Positions 1 to 7,326 of a stretch of 23,207 nt of DNA are shown here, one piece after another. The translations under genes and the position numbers were made by a program. Below the pieces are notes generated by a model. It had not been told where the DNA came from and searched no databases. It was given only the letters and a program-made list of their open reading frames with translations. This DNA comes from CAIVAT01 sp037128705 (GTDB taxonomy: Bacteria > Bacteroidota > Bacteroidia > Bacteroidales > FEN-979): the NCBI GenBank assembly GCA_037128705.1, contig JBAXVX010000040.1:1-23207 (forward strand), given 5' to 3'. Positions within the stretch are counted from its first letter, which is position 1, and each line of letters opens with the position of its first letter.

Positions 1-6
1 GCGCAT
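1..6 (-). CDS. Possible start of a further minus-strand gene (only Met-Arg visible)
   Basis: On the minus strand an AAGGAG Shine-Dalgarno-like sequence (complement of 12-17) lies 5 nt before an ATG at 6..4, followed by CGC at the window edge. It lies downstream of the coiled-coil gene and of repeat array 1, in the same direction, so it could be the next gene of that unit. Only two codons are visible, so no function can be given. The well-spaced ribosome binding site is the only support. Confidence 0.3.
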
Positions 7-35
7 AATGACTCCTTTTTAAGTGAATCTTTTTT

Positions 36-184
36 GTCACGCGTCACGTGTCACGTGTCACGTTTTTTCGTCCCGCGTCACGTGTCACGTTTTTTTGTCA
101 CGCGTCACGCGTCACGCGTCACGATTTTTTGTCCCGCGTCCCGCGTCACGTGTCACGGTTTTTTGTCCCGCGTCACGTGTCACG
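36..184 (+). repeat. Heptad repeat array 1, family 1 (GTCACGC/T), five blocks
   Basis: Five blocks of a 7-bp unit, GTCACGC or GTCACGT with some GTCCCGC variants, at 36-62, 70-89, 97-123, 131-157 and 165-184. Blocks are 27 or 20 nt long (four or three units, the last lacking one base). They are separated by exactly 7 nt of nearly pure T (TTTTTTC, TTTTTTT, ATTTTTT, GTTTTTT). Read on the minus strand, the array starts 3 nt after the TAA of the coiled-coil gene and is stop-rich (CGTGAC units). The strand given is the one that reads GTCACG. Confidence 0.97.
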
Positions 185-187
185 TTT

Positions 188-1087
188 TTATTTCAAATCA
201 AACGATCCTGCTCCAATCTCCTTGTCATCGGCAAATACCGTAAGGATGTATTTCCCCTTCATGGCTGGTTTGTCCGTGTCCTTTTTGGTCCAGTCCACAC
301 ACACATTCATCGCCTTTCCCGTGTAAGCAATGTCTTCACGCAGGGAATAGGAGAGTGTTTGTCCGTTGAACACAAAGGTGTCGTACTTGCTTTTAATCAC
401 AACCACATTGTCGGGACGCTGGATGCGGATGTAGATGATCATTTTGCCCGACGGAACCAGCGGGTTTTCACCGATGGTAAAACATACCCGGATGCGGTCG
501 GTACGGCTTGCCTTGTCGGTGACCTGTTGTTTGGTGCCCCCCGACTTCAGTTTGTACGGGGTGGCCGTCACATCGTAAGCCTTGACAAAGGCTGCATCGT
601 TCATCTTCTGCTTCAGCTCTTCCTTGTCTTTCATCAGGGTCTGATTCCGGTTTTGTTCCGTTTTCACCACCTGGCGGATACGGTCGTTTTCAGCAGTCAG
701 TTCCCGGTTGACGGTATAAAGTGAATCCATCTGGTGTACATAGCCCTGGGCCACCTTCTGCAAACGTTCAAATTTCTTGCGGATGATGTTGTATTCCCAC
801 TGGGTGTCGAGCAGTTTCTTTATTTCCAGCGCATTGACCTGGATCAGGCTGTCCTTGGCCTTCAGTGAATCGGAGAGGGCTCCGTAGGATTTCTTGATGT
901 TGTTGTGCTCGGTCATCAGGGAATCGAGGTTGTGCTGCATTTCCACTTTCTCTGCCTCTTTTTCTTTCACCAGTTTCATAAGCTGTGAACGCTGAAAGAA
1001 AAGCCAGAAGAGGAGCACCAGTAAAAGGATGCCCAAGAGCGACAGGATGATCTTGTAATTCCGCGAAGTTGTGTTTTGTTCTTCCAT
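188..1087 (-). CDS. Membrane-anchored coiled-coil protein of unknown function
   Basis: 299 aa. A short charged N-terminus is followed by one hydrophobic segment at about residues 13-31, best read as an uncleaved membrane anchor. A long Lys/Glu/Leu-rich stretch at about 35-165 has coiled-coil character. A C-terminal domain of about 120 residues is predicted mainly beta, with Val/Ile/Tyr alternation in KMIIYIRIQ and KYILTVFADD. The topology suggests an inner-membrane protein with a rod and a globular head in the periplasm. I recall similar proteins as hypothetical in Bacteroidales and know no function. It starts 17 nt after the C69 dipeptidase stop, so the two are probably co-transcribed. An AAGGA lies just before the ATG. 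Its TAA is followed within 3 nt by repeat array 1. Confidence 0.85.
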   Translation of the reverse strand: MEEQNTTSRNYKIILSLLGILLLVLLFWLFFQRSQLMKLVKEKEAEKVEMQHNLDSLMTEHNNIKKSYGALSDSLKAKDSLIQVNALEIKKLLDTQWEYNIIRKKFERLQKVAQGYVHQMDSLYTVNRELTAENDRIRQVVKTEQNRNQTLMKDKEELKQKMNDAAFVKAYDVTATPYKLKSGGTKQQVTDKASRTDRIRVCFTIGENPLVPSGKMIIYIRIQRPDNVVVIKSKYDTFVFNGQTLSYSLREDIAYTGKAMNVCVDWTKKDTDKPAMKGKYILTVFADDKEIGAGSFDLK

Positions 1088-1104
1088 ATTCCTTCAAGTT
1101 AAGT

Positions 1105-2787
1105 TTAATGGGTAGAGGGTCCGATCTGTTTGATCACCTCACCATGTTGCTTCACAATCTCTTTCAGCCACCATTCAGGGTACCCGGGCTGTGAGGGCAT
1201 GACGGGAACGCCATAGGGATTGGTCTCGAACTTCCCCTCCTTCTCTTTCTTGACATTGCCGTCGATGTATTTGACCAGCAGGTACTGGTACATCTCCTGC
1301 CAGCGTTTCACGGTGGCCTGCCCTGTGTTTACGGAGTAGTCGGTGAGGTATTTGATCGCTGCCTTTTTATCTTTTTTATAGAGCTCCGCCGCTTTTTTAT
1401 CAACTTCACCGGTGGTCTGGGCGATGTACTTTTTCTCAAGTTCCTGCTGTACGGGCTGAATGTCCTTGATCATGTAATTGTACTTGGTATAGGCCCAGTT
1501 CGACACCATGCTGAAGGCCCAGAAAGCTGAAGTAGGGCTGAAATGGAGCAGGTCGCCGTTGCCGACGCGATAGGCATCGGGCACTTTGGTCATGCTGCAA
1601 TACATGGGGGAATAGACCATGGTGTAGGTATCATCCACGCCAAACCAGAAGATGCCGCCGATGGGATCGGGCAGCCAGCTGCGCGACTGGGCCACAAATA
1701 CGAAGCCGGTCTGCTGGGTTGAGGTTGCCCGTTCCATGATGTAGTTGATGCTGTCGACCTTCATGGTCATGGGCCGCCACCGGTAGGGGCTCTGGAAGGG
1801 TCCGGCGCCGATGTCGTTGGTCATGTCCATTTTTGTTCCTTCGTAATGATCGCGCATCAGGTTCATCACCTCCTGTACGCTGACTTTTTTATCGGGCTTG
1901 ACCCACAAAGGCATGCGGTTGGTGGTATATCCCCAGGTACCTTTGACGAGGTGACCCATGGCATAATCCTGGTACTGGCCCATGTTGGCATTCACGCGGT
2001 TGAACATGGACCATACGCGTGCCTCGCAGGCCCGGGCGCCGCTAAAGGTGACCGGGGCATAGGTGTCGGAGAAGCTGAATTCAGCATCTTTTCCATCGAA
2101 CCAGCCTTTTGAGCGGGCGAAGGTGATGACATCCTTGGCGTAGAGACAATTTTCAGGATCATTCAACGGGAACTGGGTGATCCGTGCCTGGTTGGCATGG
2201 CCGCATACATACCCATCGGGGATGCGCAGGGCAACCCACACGGCGCCAAGCTGACCTTCACCTTTGCCGATCATCTCCAGGATCCAGGCTTCGTTCGCAT
2301 CGGAAATGGAGAATGATTCGCCTTCGCTGGCATAACCGTATTTTTCGGTGAGTTCGCCAAAAAGTTTGACGGCTTCGCGTGCAGTTTTGGCACGTTGCAG
2401 GGTAATATAGATCAATGAGCCATAATCGATAATGGCTCCCTTCTGTGTAAAAAGTTCTTCACGACCCCCATAGGTGGTTTCACCGATGGCAACCTGGTTT
2501 TCGTTCATGTTGCCGATCACGTTGTAGGTGTGTTTTACCTGGGGTATTTTCCCCATGGGTTTTCCGGTATCCCATTCCGTCACATCAAGCATGGCACCGG
2601 CAGGCCAGTCGCGGGCAGGCCAGTGATACAATTCCCCGTACAGCACGTGGGAATCGGCTGAGTAGGTGATCATGACCGATCCGTCGGTGGTCGATCCCTT
2701 GGTAAAGATGAAATTCGTACAGGCCGTTGAGTGGAAACTGAAGCCGGCAAGAAGCAGCAACATCAGGCCTACAATGGTTTTTCGCAT
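1105..2787 (-). CDS. Secreted C69-family dipeptidase
   Basis: 560 aa. The N-terminus is a signal peptide (Arg-Lys, then a Leu-rich core at about residues 6-18) leading straight into Ala22-Cys23-Thr-Asn-Phe. In family C69 (dipeptidase A-like, Ntn-hydrolase fold) an N-terminal Cys exposed by processing is the nucleophile, and Cys23 fits that role. The residues before it (Ser-Thr-Ala) are a poor lipobox, so a lipoprotein is less likely. The product would be a periplasmic or extracellular peptidase releasing dipeptides for amino-acid uptake. The length suits the larger Bacteroidota members. A -7-like box lies 60 nt upstream at 2848-2855. It heads a unit with the coiled-coil gene. The family is clear; the exact substrate is not. 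Confidence 0.9.
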   Translation of the reverse strand: MRKTIVGLMLLLLAGFSFHSTACTNFIFTKGSTTDGSVMITYSADSHVLYGELYHWPARDWPAGAMLDVTEWDTGKPMGKIPQVKHTYNVIGNMNENQVAIGETTYGGREELFTQKGAIIDYGSLIYITLQRAKTAREAVKLFGELTEKYGYASEGESFSISDANEAWILEMIGKGEGQLGAVWVALRIPDGYVCGHANQARITQFPLNDPENCLYAKDVITFARSKGWFDGKDAEFSFSDTYAPVTFSGARACEARVWSMFNRVNANMGQYQDYAMGHLVKGTWGYTTNRMPLWVKPDKKVSVQEVMNLMRDHYEGTKMDMTNDIGAGPFQSPYRWRPMTMKVDSINYIMERATSTQQTGFVFVAQSRSWLPDPIGGIFWFGVDDTYTMVYSPMYCSMTKVPDAYRVGNGDLLHFSPTSAFWAFSMVSNWAYTKYNYMIKDIQPVQQELEKKYIAQTTGEVDKKAAELYKKDKKAAIKYLTDYSVNTGQATVKRWQEMYQYLLVKYIDGNVKKEKEGKFETNPYGVPVMPSQPGYPEWWLKEIVKQHGEVIKQIGPSTH

Positions 2788-2847
2788 AATGAAAGTTTGA
2801 ATGGTTGAGAGATTGCTTTGTTATTTCGGAGGTTGTCTTTCCGCAGA

Positions 2848-2855
2848 CAAAAATA
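2848..2855 (-). promoter_or_regulatory. Putative Bacteroidota -7 box for the C69 dipeptidase
   Basis: The minus strand reads TATTTTTG, matching TAnnTTTG. A TTTG lies 15 nt upstream at 2871-2874, closer than the usual spacing of about 19-21 for a -33 element. The box is 60 nt before the ATG. Confidence 0.5.
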
Positions 2856-2942
2856 TGAAAAAAATGCGAACAAATTTGCCGGCTTAACAATCTGCAAAAT
2901 AATGATTTGACCGGCTGAAGGATTCGGATCAGACAAAAGCGT

Positions 2943-2950
2943 TACCTTTG
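2943..2950 (+). promoter_or_regulatory. Putative -7 box for the outer-membrane protein gene
   Basis: TACCTTTG matches TAnnTTTG and lies 17 nt before the ATG at 2968. No well-spaced TTTG is seen upstream. It shares the 180-nt divergent intergenic region with the dipeptidase promoter. Confidence 0.5.
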
Positions 2951-2967
2951 TAGCCTGAAAAGGTCAG

Positions 2968-3738
2968 ATGAACATGAAAAAAACCGCTCTTTTCCTCTCC
3001 CTGTTTTTTTCCTTTGGTTTGCTGTTTGCCCAAACCACCCCCGAAAATCAGCAACCGGTTAAAAAAAGCCGACTGGGGCTCGAGGCCACCGGAGGTTATT
3101 CGATGGTTTTAGGAACCTACGGCTCGATTGACAAATCAAATAAAAAGTCGGGTTATGCCACGGCCGGATGGCAGGTTCAGCTCACCTTTGACTGGATGGG
3201 GAAGAAAGATTTCGGCCTGTCCCTTCAGTATACCTTCCAGAAAAACCCGCTGAATGATACCACCAGGAACATTGTTCCCTACGGATGGTATAACGGCACC
3301 CTGGGTCCGGGCGCCTGGACCAACCATTACCTGATGCTGGGGCCCGTATTTATGAAGCAGTTCGGAAAACTGCATGTGGATGCCCGGATCATGGGGGGGG
3401 TCATTGTCTCTGCCAGTGACAATTTTAAGACTCAGAATGCCTATGACAGCCTAAAAAAAGATGTCAACCTGGGAACCGGGTTTGCCTATGAATTTTCAGC
3501 CGGAGTCGGCTATTCGGTTTCCGATCATCTCACCTTCAAATTCAACCTGAGCCTGATGGGAGGATGGCCCACGAAAAGCAAGAAATATGGTTCCCAGTAT
3601 CTCGGTACTTCCAAGGAGGTTGACCCGATAACCGGAATCGTCTATTACGAGCCTATTTATTCCGCCCCGGTTGAATACGAGATCAAGAAGGTCGTAACCA
3701 CGCTGAATCCAACCATTGGCCTGGTTTACCGGTTTTAA
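2968..3738 (+). CDS. Putative outer-membrane beta-barrel protein
   Basis: 256 aa. Residues 1-21 form a signal peptide (Lys-Lys, hydrophobic core, ending Leu-Phe-Ala before Gln22). The mature part is rich in alternating aromatic and Gly strands, and the final residue is Phe in GLVYRF, a typical C-terminal signal for barrel insertion. No enzymatic motif is seen. A second in-frame ATG lies at 2974 (Met3) and is an equally good start. The next gene follows after 9 nt and encodes another exported protein of identical length, so they probably form one unit. The barrel assignment is an inference from composition and the C-terminal Phe. Confidence 0.8.
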   Translation: MNMKKTALFLSLFFSFGLLFAQTTPENQQPVKKSRLGLEATGGYSMVLGTYGSIDKSNKKSGYATAGWQVQLTFDWMGKKDFGLSLQYTFQKNPLNDTTRNIVPYGWYNGTLGPGAWTNHYLMLGPVFMKQFGKLHVDARIMGGVIVSASDNFKTQNAYDSLKKDVNLGTGFAYEFSAGVGYSVSDHLTFKFNLSLMGGWPTKSKKYGSQYLGTSKEVDPITGIVYYEPIYSAPVEYEIKKVVTTLNPTIGLVYRF

Positions 3739-3747
3739 CTTCCAAAT

Positions 3748-4518
3748 ATGATGCCTATGTTTCGTAAATCTGCCCTGCTGATCACTGTCATCCTTCTATC
3801 TGTTTCAAGCCTGTTTGCCCAGCTGAACATCCATGATTCCATCATTTTCACCCCCCTGATCTCCGCCACCTTCGGATACCAGTTTCCCGGCGGCGACCTT
3901 GCCAAACAATTCGGCAGCAATTCGAGCATTGGCGGGAGCATCATGTTCAAAACAAAAACCAACTGGTTGTTCGGGGCAGAGGGAAATTTCATGTTCGGCC
4001 AGACGGTAAAAAACAGCGATTCACTGCTGATGATCATCTCGACCGAGCAGGGCTTTGTGATTGATGCCAATGGTTATTATGCCGACCTGGTCTATTACGA
4101 GCGGGGATTTAATTTCTTCGCCAAATTCGGCAAGGTGATCCCGTTGCTGGCTCCCAATCCGAATTCAGGCTTTACGCTGGTCGCCGGTGCCGGCTATATC
4201 CAGGATAAGATACGGATCCACAACCCCGGGAATACGGCGCCCCAGCTGCTGGGTGATTATAAGAAGGGGTACGACCGGCTGAACGGCGGCATCGCCCTCA
4301 CCGGGTCGGTGGGATATATGTACCTGAGCAGCGCCCGGCTCGTGAATTTTTCACTCGCTTTTGAATTCATGCAGGCCTGGACCAAGCCGTACCGTGAACG
4401 TGATTTCGATACCGGACTGAAGGATACCCGCAGTTTCAGCAGCCAGTTTTACACGGTCAGGGTCAGCTGGATCATCCCCTTGTACAGGAGGGTGCCGAAG
4501 GAGTTTTATATGTATTAG
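3748..4518 (+). CDS. Exported barrel-like protein of unknown function
   Basis: 256 aa. A signal peptide covers residues 1-24 (Arg-Lys, Leu/Ile/Val core, ending Leu-Phe-Ala before Gln25). The mature part has Gly- and aromatic-rich strands such as TFGYQFPGG and FTLVAGAGY, suggesting a small outer-membrane or membrane-associated barrel, though the C-terminus (EFYMY) lacks the classic terminal Phe. ATGs at 3748, 3751 and 3757 are all in frame; the first is used here. It follows the OMP gene by 9 nt. The TAG stop is followed with no gap by repeat array 2, so the natural C-terminus could have been altered by the repeat. Confidence 0.75.
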   Translation: MMPMFRKSALLITVILLSVSSLFAQLNIHDSIIFTPLISATFGYQFPGGDLAKQFGSNSSIGGSIMFKTKTNWLFGAEGNFMFGQTVKNSDSLLMIISTEQGFVIDANGYYADLVYYERGFNFFAKFGKVIPLLAPNPNSGFTLVAGAGYIQDKIRIHNPGNTAPQLLGDYKKGYDRLNGGIALTGSVGYMYLSSARLVNFSLAFEFMQAWTKPYRERDFDTGLKDTRSFSSQFYTVRVSWIIPLYRRVPKEFYMY

Positions 4519-4586
4519 CGTGACGAAAAATCGTGACACGTGACGCGTGACGAAAAATCGTGACACGTGACGCGTGACGCGTGACG
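4519..4586 (-). repeat. Heptad repeat array 2, family 1, between stop codon and kdtA promoter
   Basis: On the plus strand this reads as CGTGACG/A units: one unit at 4519-4525, three at 4532-4552 and four at 4559-4586, separated by AAAAAT spacers of 6 nt. It begins directly after the TAG of the preceding gene and ends 1 nt before a TAnnTTTG box. In the direction of transcription it is the stop-rich orientation, with a TGA every 7 nt. Confidence 0.97.
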
Positions 4587-4587
4587 G

Positions 4588-4595
4588 TAAATTTG
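4588..4595 (+). promoter_or_regulatory. Putative -7 box for kdtA, abutting repeat array 2
   Basis: TAAATTTG matches TAnnTTTG. It ends only 7 nt before the kdtA ATG at 4603, which would give an almost leaderless transcript. Where a -33 element should be there is only repeat sequence and no TTTG. The match may be fortuitous. Confidence 0.4.
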
Positions 4596-4602
4596 ACAAA
4601 GA

Positions 4603-5886
4603 ATGAAATTAATCTATTCCTTCCTGATATTTCTTTATGGCTTGACGATCAGGCTGGCGTCGCTTTTCAATGATAAGGCGCGGCAGTGGGTGGATGGGCG
4701 CCGTGGGATTTTTGTAAAGCTGGAAGCTGCGCTGAAGGAGGTGGATCGTTCAAAGACGCCCGTCATCTGGTTTCATGCCTCCTCCCTGGGTGAATTTGAG
4801 CAGGGAAGGCCCATCATCGAATCGTTCCGCCAGGCCTATCCGCAGTACAAGATCCTTTTAACCTTTTATTCTCCCTCGGGATATGCGGTGCGTAAAAACT
4901 GGGACCAGGCCGACTGGATCTTTTACCTGCCGCTCGACACCCCCGGAAATGCCCGGCGCTGGATGGATATCGTACAGCCTGCCGCTGCGATCTTTATCAA
5001 ATACGACTTCTGGTTTAACTTCCTGGCATGCCTTCGTGAAAGAAAGATCCCTGTCTATTTTGTCTCGGCCCTCTTCCGCCCGTCGCAGCATTTTTTCAAA
5101 TGGTATGGCGGCTGGTTCAGGGATCAGCTCCCGGCCGTGACCCGGTTTTTCGTTCAGAACAGGGCATCGGCCCAGTTGCTTGAAGGGATTGGCGTGACGA
5201 ATGTGACCCTTACCGGCGATACGCGTTTCGACCGTGTCTACGCCATCGCATCCCAAAAACATTCCTTTCCCCTCATCGAGCAGTTCATTGGCAGCAAGCG
5301 GGTATTCATCGGCGGAAGCACCTGGGGTGACGATGAAGCAGTGCTGATCCCGTTGATACGGAACAATAACCTGGATCTGAAATTTATTCTCGCACCGCAC
5401 GACACCAGCCCCGGACGGATCCAAAGTATTATGGCTCAGCTTGATCGATCTGTGATCACCTATTCGGATATGAACCAGGATAATGCAGGTCAGGCTGATG
5501 TTTTGATCATCGACTCGGTGGGCATCCTGGCGCAGCTCTACCAGTATGCCACGCTGGCCTTTATCGGCGGAGGGTTCGGAACGGCCATCCACAACATCCA
5601 GGAACCGATCACCTATGGGGTTCCGGTGTTTTTCGGTCCACGGTATCACAAGTTCAAGGAGGCGGTTGACCTCATCGCCCGCGGAGGCGTTTTCTGCGTA
5701 ACCTCAACCGGGGAACTGGCGGCCACCGCTGCCCGTCTTTTGGCAGATCCGCAGGAGTACCAGCGGGTATCGGGATTGTGCAGGAATTATGTCGATGAAA
5801 ATCGCGGCGCAACGGAAAAGATCATGCAAGAGCTGGCAACGGTTTTTCAGAAGGAAACAGCGCCCGATCAATTGAACCCAAGATAA
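4603..5886 (+). CDS. kdtA: 3-deoxy-D-manno-octulosonic acid (Kdo) transferase
   Basis: 427 aa, normal for glycosyltransferase family 30. It transfers Kdo from CMP-Kdo to the lipid A precursor at the cytoplasmic face of the inner membrane. The N-terminal hydrophobic stretch (about residues 3-20) would anchor it. The family motif SLGEFEQGRP at 61-70 contains the presumed catalytic Glu64. GDTRFDRV (205-212), GGSTWGDDE (237-245) and GGGFGTAIHNIQEP (322-335) are the nucleotide-sugar-side motifs of the GT-B fold. The ATG at 4603 fits the family N-terminus. The phosphatase gene follows after 11 nt. Its presence implies a lipopolysaccharide-type outer membrane. The symbol waaA is a synonym. Confidence 0.96.
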   Translation: MKLIYSFLIFLYGLTIRLASLFNDKARQWVDGRRGIFVKLEAALKEVDRSKTPVIWFHASSLGEFEQGRPIIESFRQAYPQYKILLTFYSPSGYAVRKNWDQADWIFYLPLDTPGNARRWMDIVQPAAAIFIKYDFWFNFLACLRERKIPVYFVSALFRPSQHFFKWYGGWFRDQLPAVTRFFVQNRASAQLLEGIGVTNVTLTGDTRFDRVYAIASQKHSFPLIEQFIGSKRVFIGGSTWGDDEAVLIPLIRNNNLDLKFILAPHDTSPGRIQSIMAQLDRSVITYSDMNQDNAGQADVLIIDSVGILAQLYQYATLAFIGGGFGTAIHNIQEPITYGVPVFFGPRYHKFKEAVDLIARGGVFCVTSTGELAATAARLLADPQEYQRVSGLCRNYVDENRGATEKIMQELATVFQKETAPDQLNPR

Positions 5887-5897
5887 AGCGACCCCTG

Positions 5898-6596
5898 ATG
5901 GAGCGGAGAATTGCAGTCGGAGACATTCACGGATGTGCCAGTACCTTCAGGCGGCTCATTGAAGACCAGGTAAAACTGCAACCATCGGATACCCTCTTTT
6001 TGTGTGGTGATTATATTGACCGCGGACCGGCCATCAAAGCGGTGCTGGATTACATCCTGTGGCTTCAGCAGGCTTCGTATCAGGTGGTTCCCCTCATCGG
6101 GAATCATGAATACCTGCTGCTCAAGGCCATGGATTCGGTTGAATATTTCAAACTCTGGATGTTGAACTCGGGGTATACCACCCTGAAAGATTTAGGTATC
6201 AGCAAGGATCAAAATCCGGAACCGGAGGATGTTTACAGAATTCCTCCCCAATATCTTGATTTTTTCGGCCAGCTGCGCTATTATGCCGAGACCCCCGGTT
6301 TTTTCATTACCCATGCCTGCTTTGAGGGTCGCACCGAAAATCCGCTGGATGATCTGAGTTCCATGATCTGGAAACGGCAGGAATCCTATCATGAGGCTTT
6401 TCTGCAGGGACGAAGGCTGATCCATGGTCACACCCCTGTGCCCATGGAGGAGATCCGCTTGCGGATCAATGATCCTTCATCGCTCATCTATAATCTTGAC
6501 GCCGGATGTGTCTATCCCAATTATCCCGGGCTCGGTTACCTGGCTGCCATGGACCTCGATTCAATGGACTTTTTTGCCGAGAAGTATTGCGAATGA
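5898..6596 (+). CDS. PPP-family serine/threonine-type metallophosphatase
   Basis: 232 aa. All signature motifs of the calcineurin-like PPP phosphatases are present in order: GDIHG (8-12), GDYIDRG (37-43), GNHE (68-71), a His in THACF (about 139) and HGHTP (176-180). These provide the ligands for the two-metal centre. The small size suits bacterial PrpA/lambda-type enzymes, which act on phosphoproteins or, in some branches, on bis-nucleoside tetraphosphates (ApaH-like). Specificity cannot be read from the sequence. There is no signal peptide, so it is cytoplasmic. It starts 11 nt after kdtA and is likely co-transcribed, but no functional link is evident. Confidence 0.92.
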   Translation: MERRIAVGDIHGCASTFRRLIEDQVKLQPSDTLFLCGDYIDRGPAIKAVLDYILWLQQASYQVVPLIGNHEYLLLKAMDSVEYFKLWMLNSGYTTLKDLGISKDQNPEPEDVYRIPPQYLDFFGQLRYYAETPGFFITHACFEGRTENPLDDLSSMIWKRQESYHEAFLQGRRLIHGHTPVPMEEIRLRINDPSSLIYNLDAGCVYPNYPGLGYLAAMDLDSMDFFAEKYCE

Positions 6597-6628
6597 CCTC
6601 AAGCGTGTTTTTGTGTCCGAAAAGTTTA

Positions 6629-6636
6629 TATCTTTG
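6629..6636 (+). promoter_or_regulatory. Putative -7 box for the lipoprotein gene
   Basis: TATCTTTG matches TAnnTTTG, 36 nt before the ATG at 6673. A TTTG at 6610-6613 lies 15 nt upstream, short of ideal spacing. It supports a new transcription unit starting after the phosphatase gene. Confidence 0.55.
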
Positions 6637-6672
6637 AAAGACAAAAGATATTTAAAACTCAAACCAACCATC

Positions 6673-7323
6673 ATGAAAAAGTCATCATTTATTCCTGGAT
6701 CATTGCTGATCCTGATCGCTTTCCTCTTTTCCTCCTGCGGATCGAGTGTTTACCTGACCAGCTGGACCAACCCCAAAGAGACAGAAAAAATAGGCAATGT
6801 GGTCGTATGGGCCATGTTCGACAAACTGGAGTACCAGAAACCGTTCGAGCAATATGCCACGGGTTATTTTAACAGCAAGGGGTTCAAGGCCATGGAATCG
6901 CTGAGTGTGCTCACCCCCGGAGTAAAATACGAATTGAAGGACCTGGAGAAGAAGTTCGACAGCCTGGGTGTGGATGGAATCCTGGTGATTACCTATAAAG
7001 GCACGGACAAATCGCAGGTATACGTTCCGCCGACGACCACCATTTACCCGGATTACTATTATAATTACTACAATTATTATAACTGGGGATATCCCATGTA
7101 TGGCTACGGAGCCAATGTGGTAACCTCCGGAGGCTACTGGGCCACCACATCCACGGTAAACCTGCATGCCAACCTGTATGCCAACTCTGACAACAACCTG
7201 CTCTGGACCGGAGATATTTCCATCGACGATCCGGATTATGTTGATGAGGTGACTTTAAAGGTAGCTGCGCAGATGTATGCCGACTGGCAGCGGAACGGGT
7301 TGCTGAAAATGGGATCAAAGTAG
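6673..7323 (+). CDS. Tyr-rich lipoprotein, DUF4136-like
   Basis: 216 aa from the ATG at 6673. The open frame extends upstream to 6424, but only from here does the protein begin with a proper lipoprotein signal: Met-Lys-Lys, a hydrophobic core, then Phe-Ser-Ser-Cys with Cys at about residue 23, followed by Gly-Ser-Ser. A -7 box at 6629-6636 also fits this start. The body resembles small DUF4136-type lipoproteins, with a Thr/Pro/Tyr-rich stretch near residues 115-140 of clustered Tyr, Asn and Trp. It is probably attached to the outer membrane; its role is unknown. Only 3 nt separate its stop from the following PLP-enzyme gene, so the two are probably translated from one message despite unrelated functions. 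Confidence 0.82.
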   Translation: MKKSSFIPGSLLILIAFLFSSCGSSVYLTSWTNPKETEKIGNVVVWAMFDKLEYQKPFEQYATGYFNSKGFKAMESLSVLTPGVKYELKDLEKKFDSLGVDGILVITYKGTDKSQVYVPPTTTIYPDYYYNYYNYYNWGYPMYGYGANVVTSGGYWATTSTVNLHANLYANSDNNLLWTGDISIDDPDYVDEVTLKVAAQMYADWQRNGLLKMGSK

Positions 7324-7326
7324 GTC

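Noticed and set aside
36..184. CRISPR array
   Set aside because: Blocks are built of 7-bp units, spacers are 7-nt T-runs and not unique 25-40 nt sequences, and no cas genes are present.
23..724. 233-codon plus-strand open frame starting in array 1
   Set aside because: Its first part is only translated repeat and the rest is antisense to the coiled-coil gene, with no family features.
2719..2787. Lipoprotein signal on the C69 dipeptidase
   Set aside because: The residue three before Cys23 is Ser, not a lipobox Leu/Val/Ile, and the Cys-Thr-Asn-Phe context matches the C69 nucleophile.
4858..5649. Long open frame antisense to kdtA
   Set aside because: Shadow of a clearly conserved GT30 gene; no motif or start signal.
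6424..6672. Upstream extension of the lipoprotein gene
   Set aside because: It overlaps the phosphatase gene in another frame and would bury the lipoprotein signal; the ATG at 6673 gives a proper N-terminus and has a -7 box upstream.
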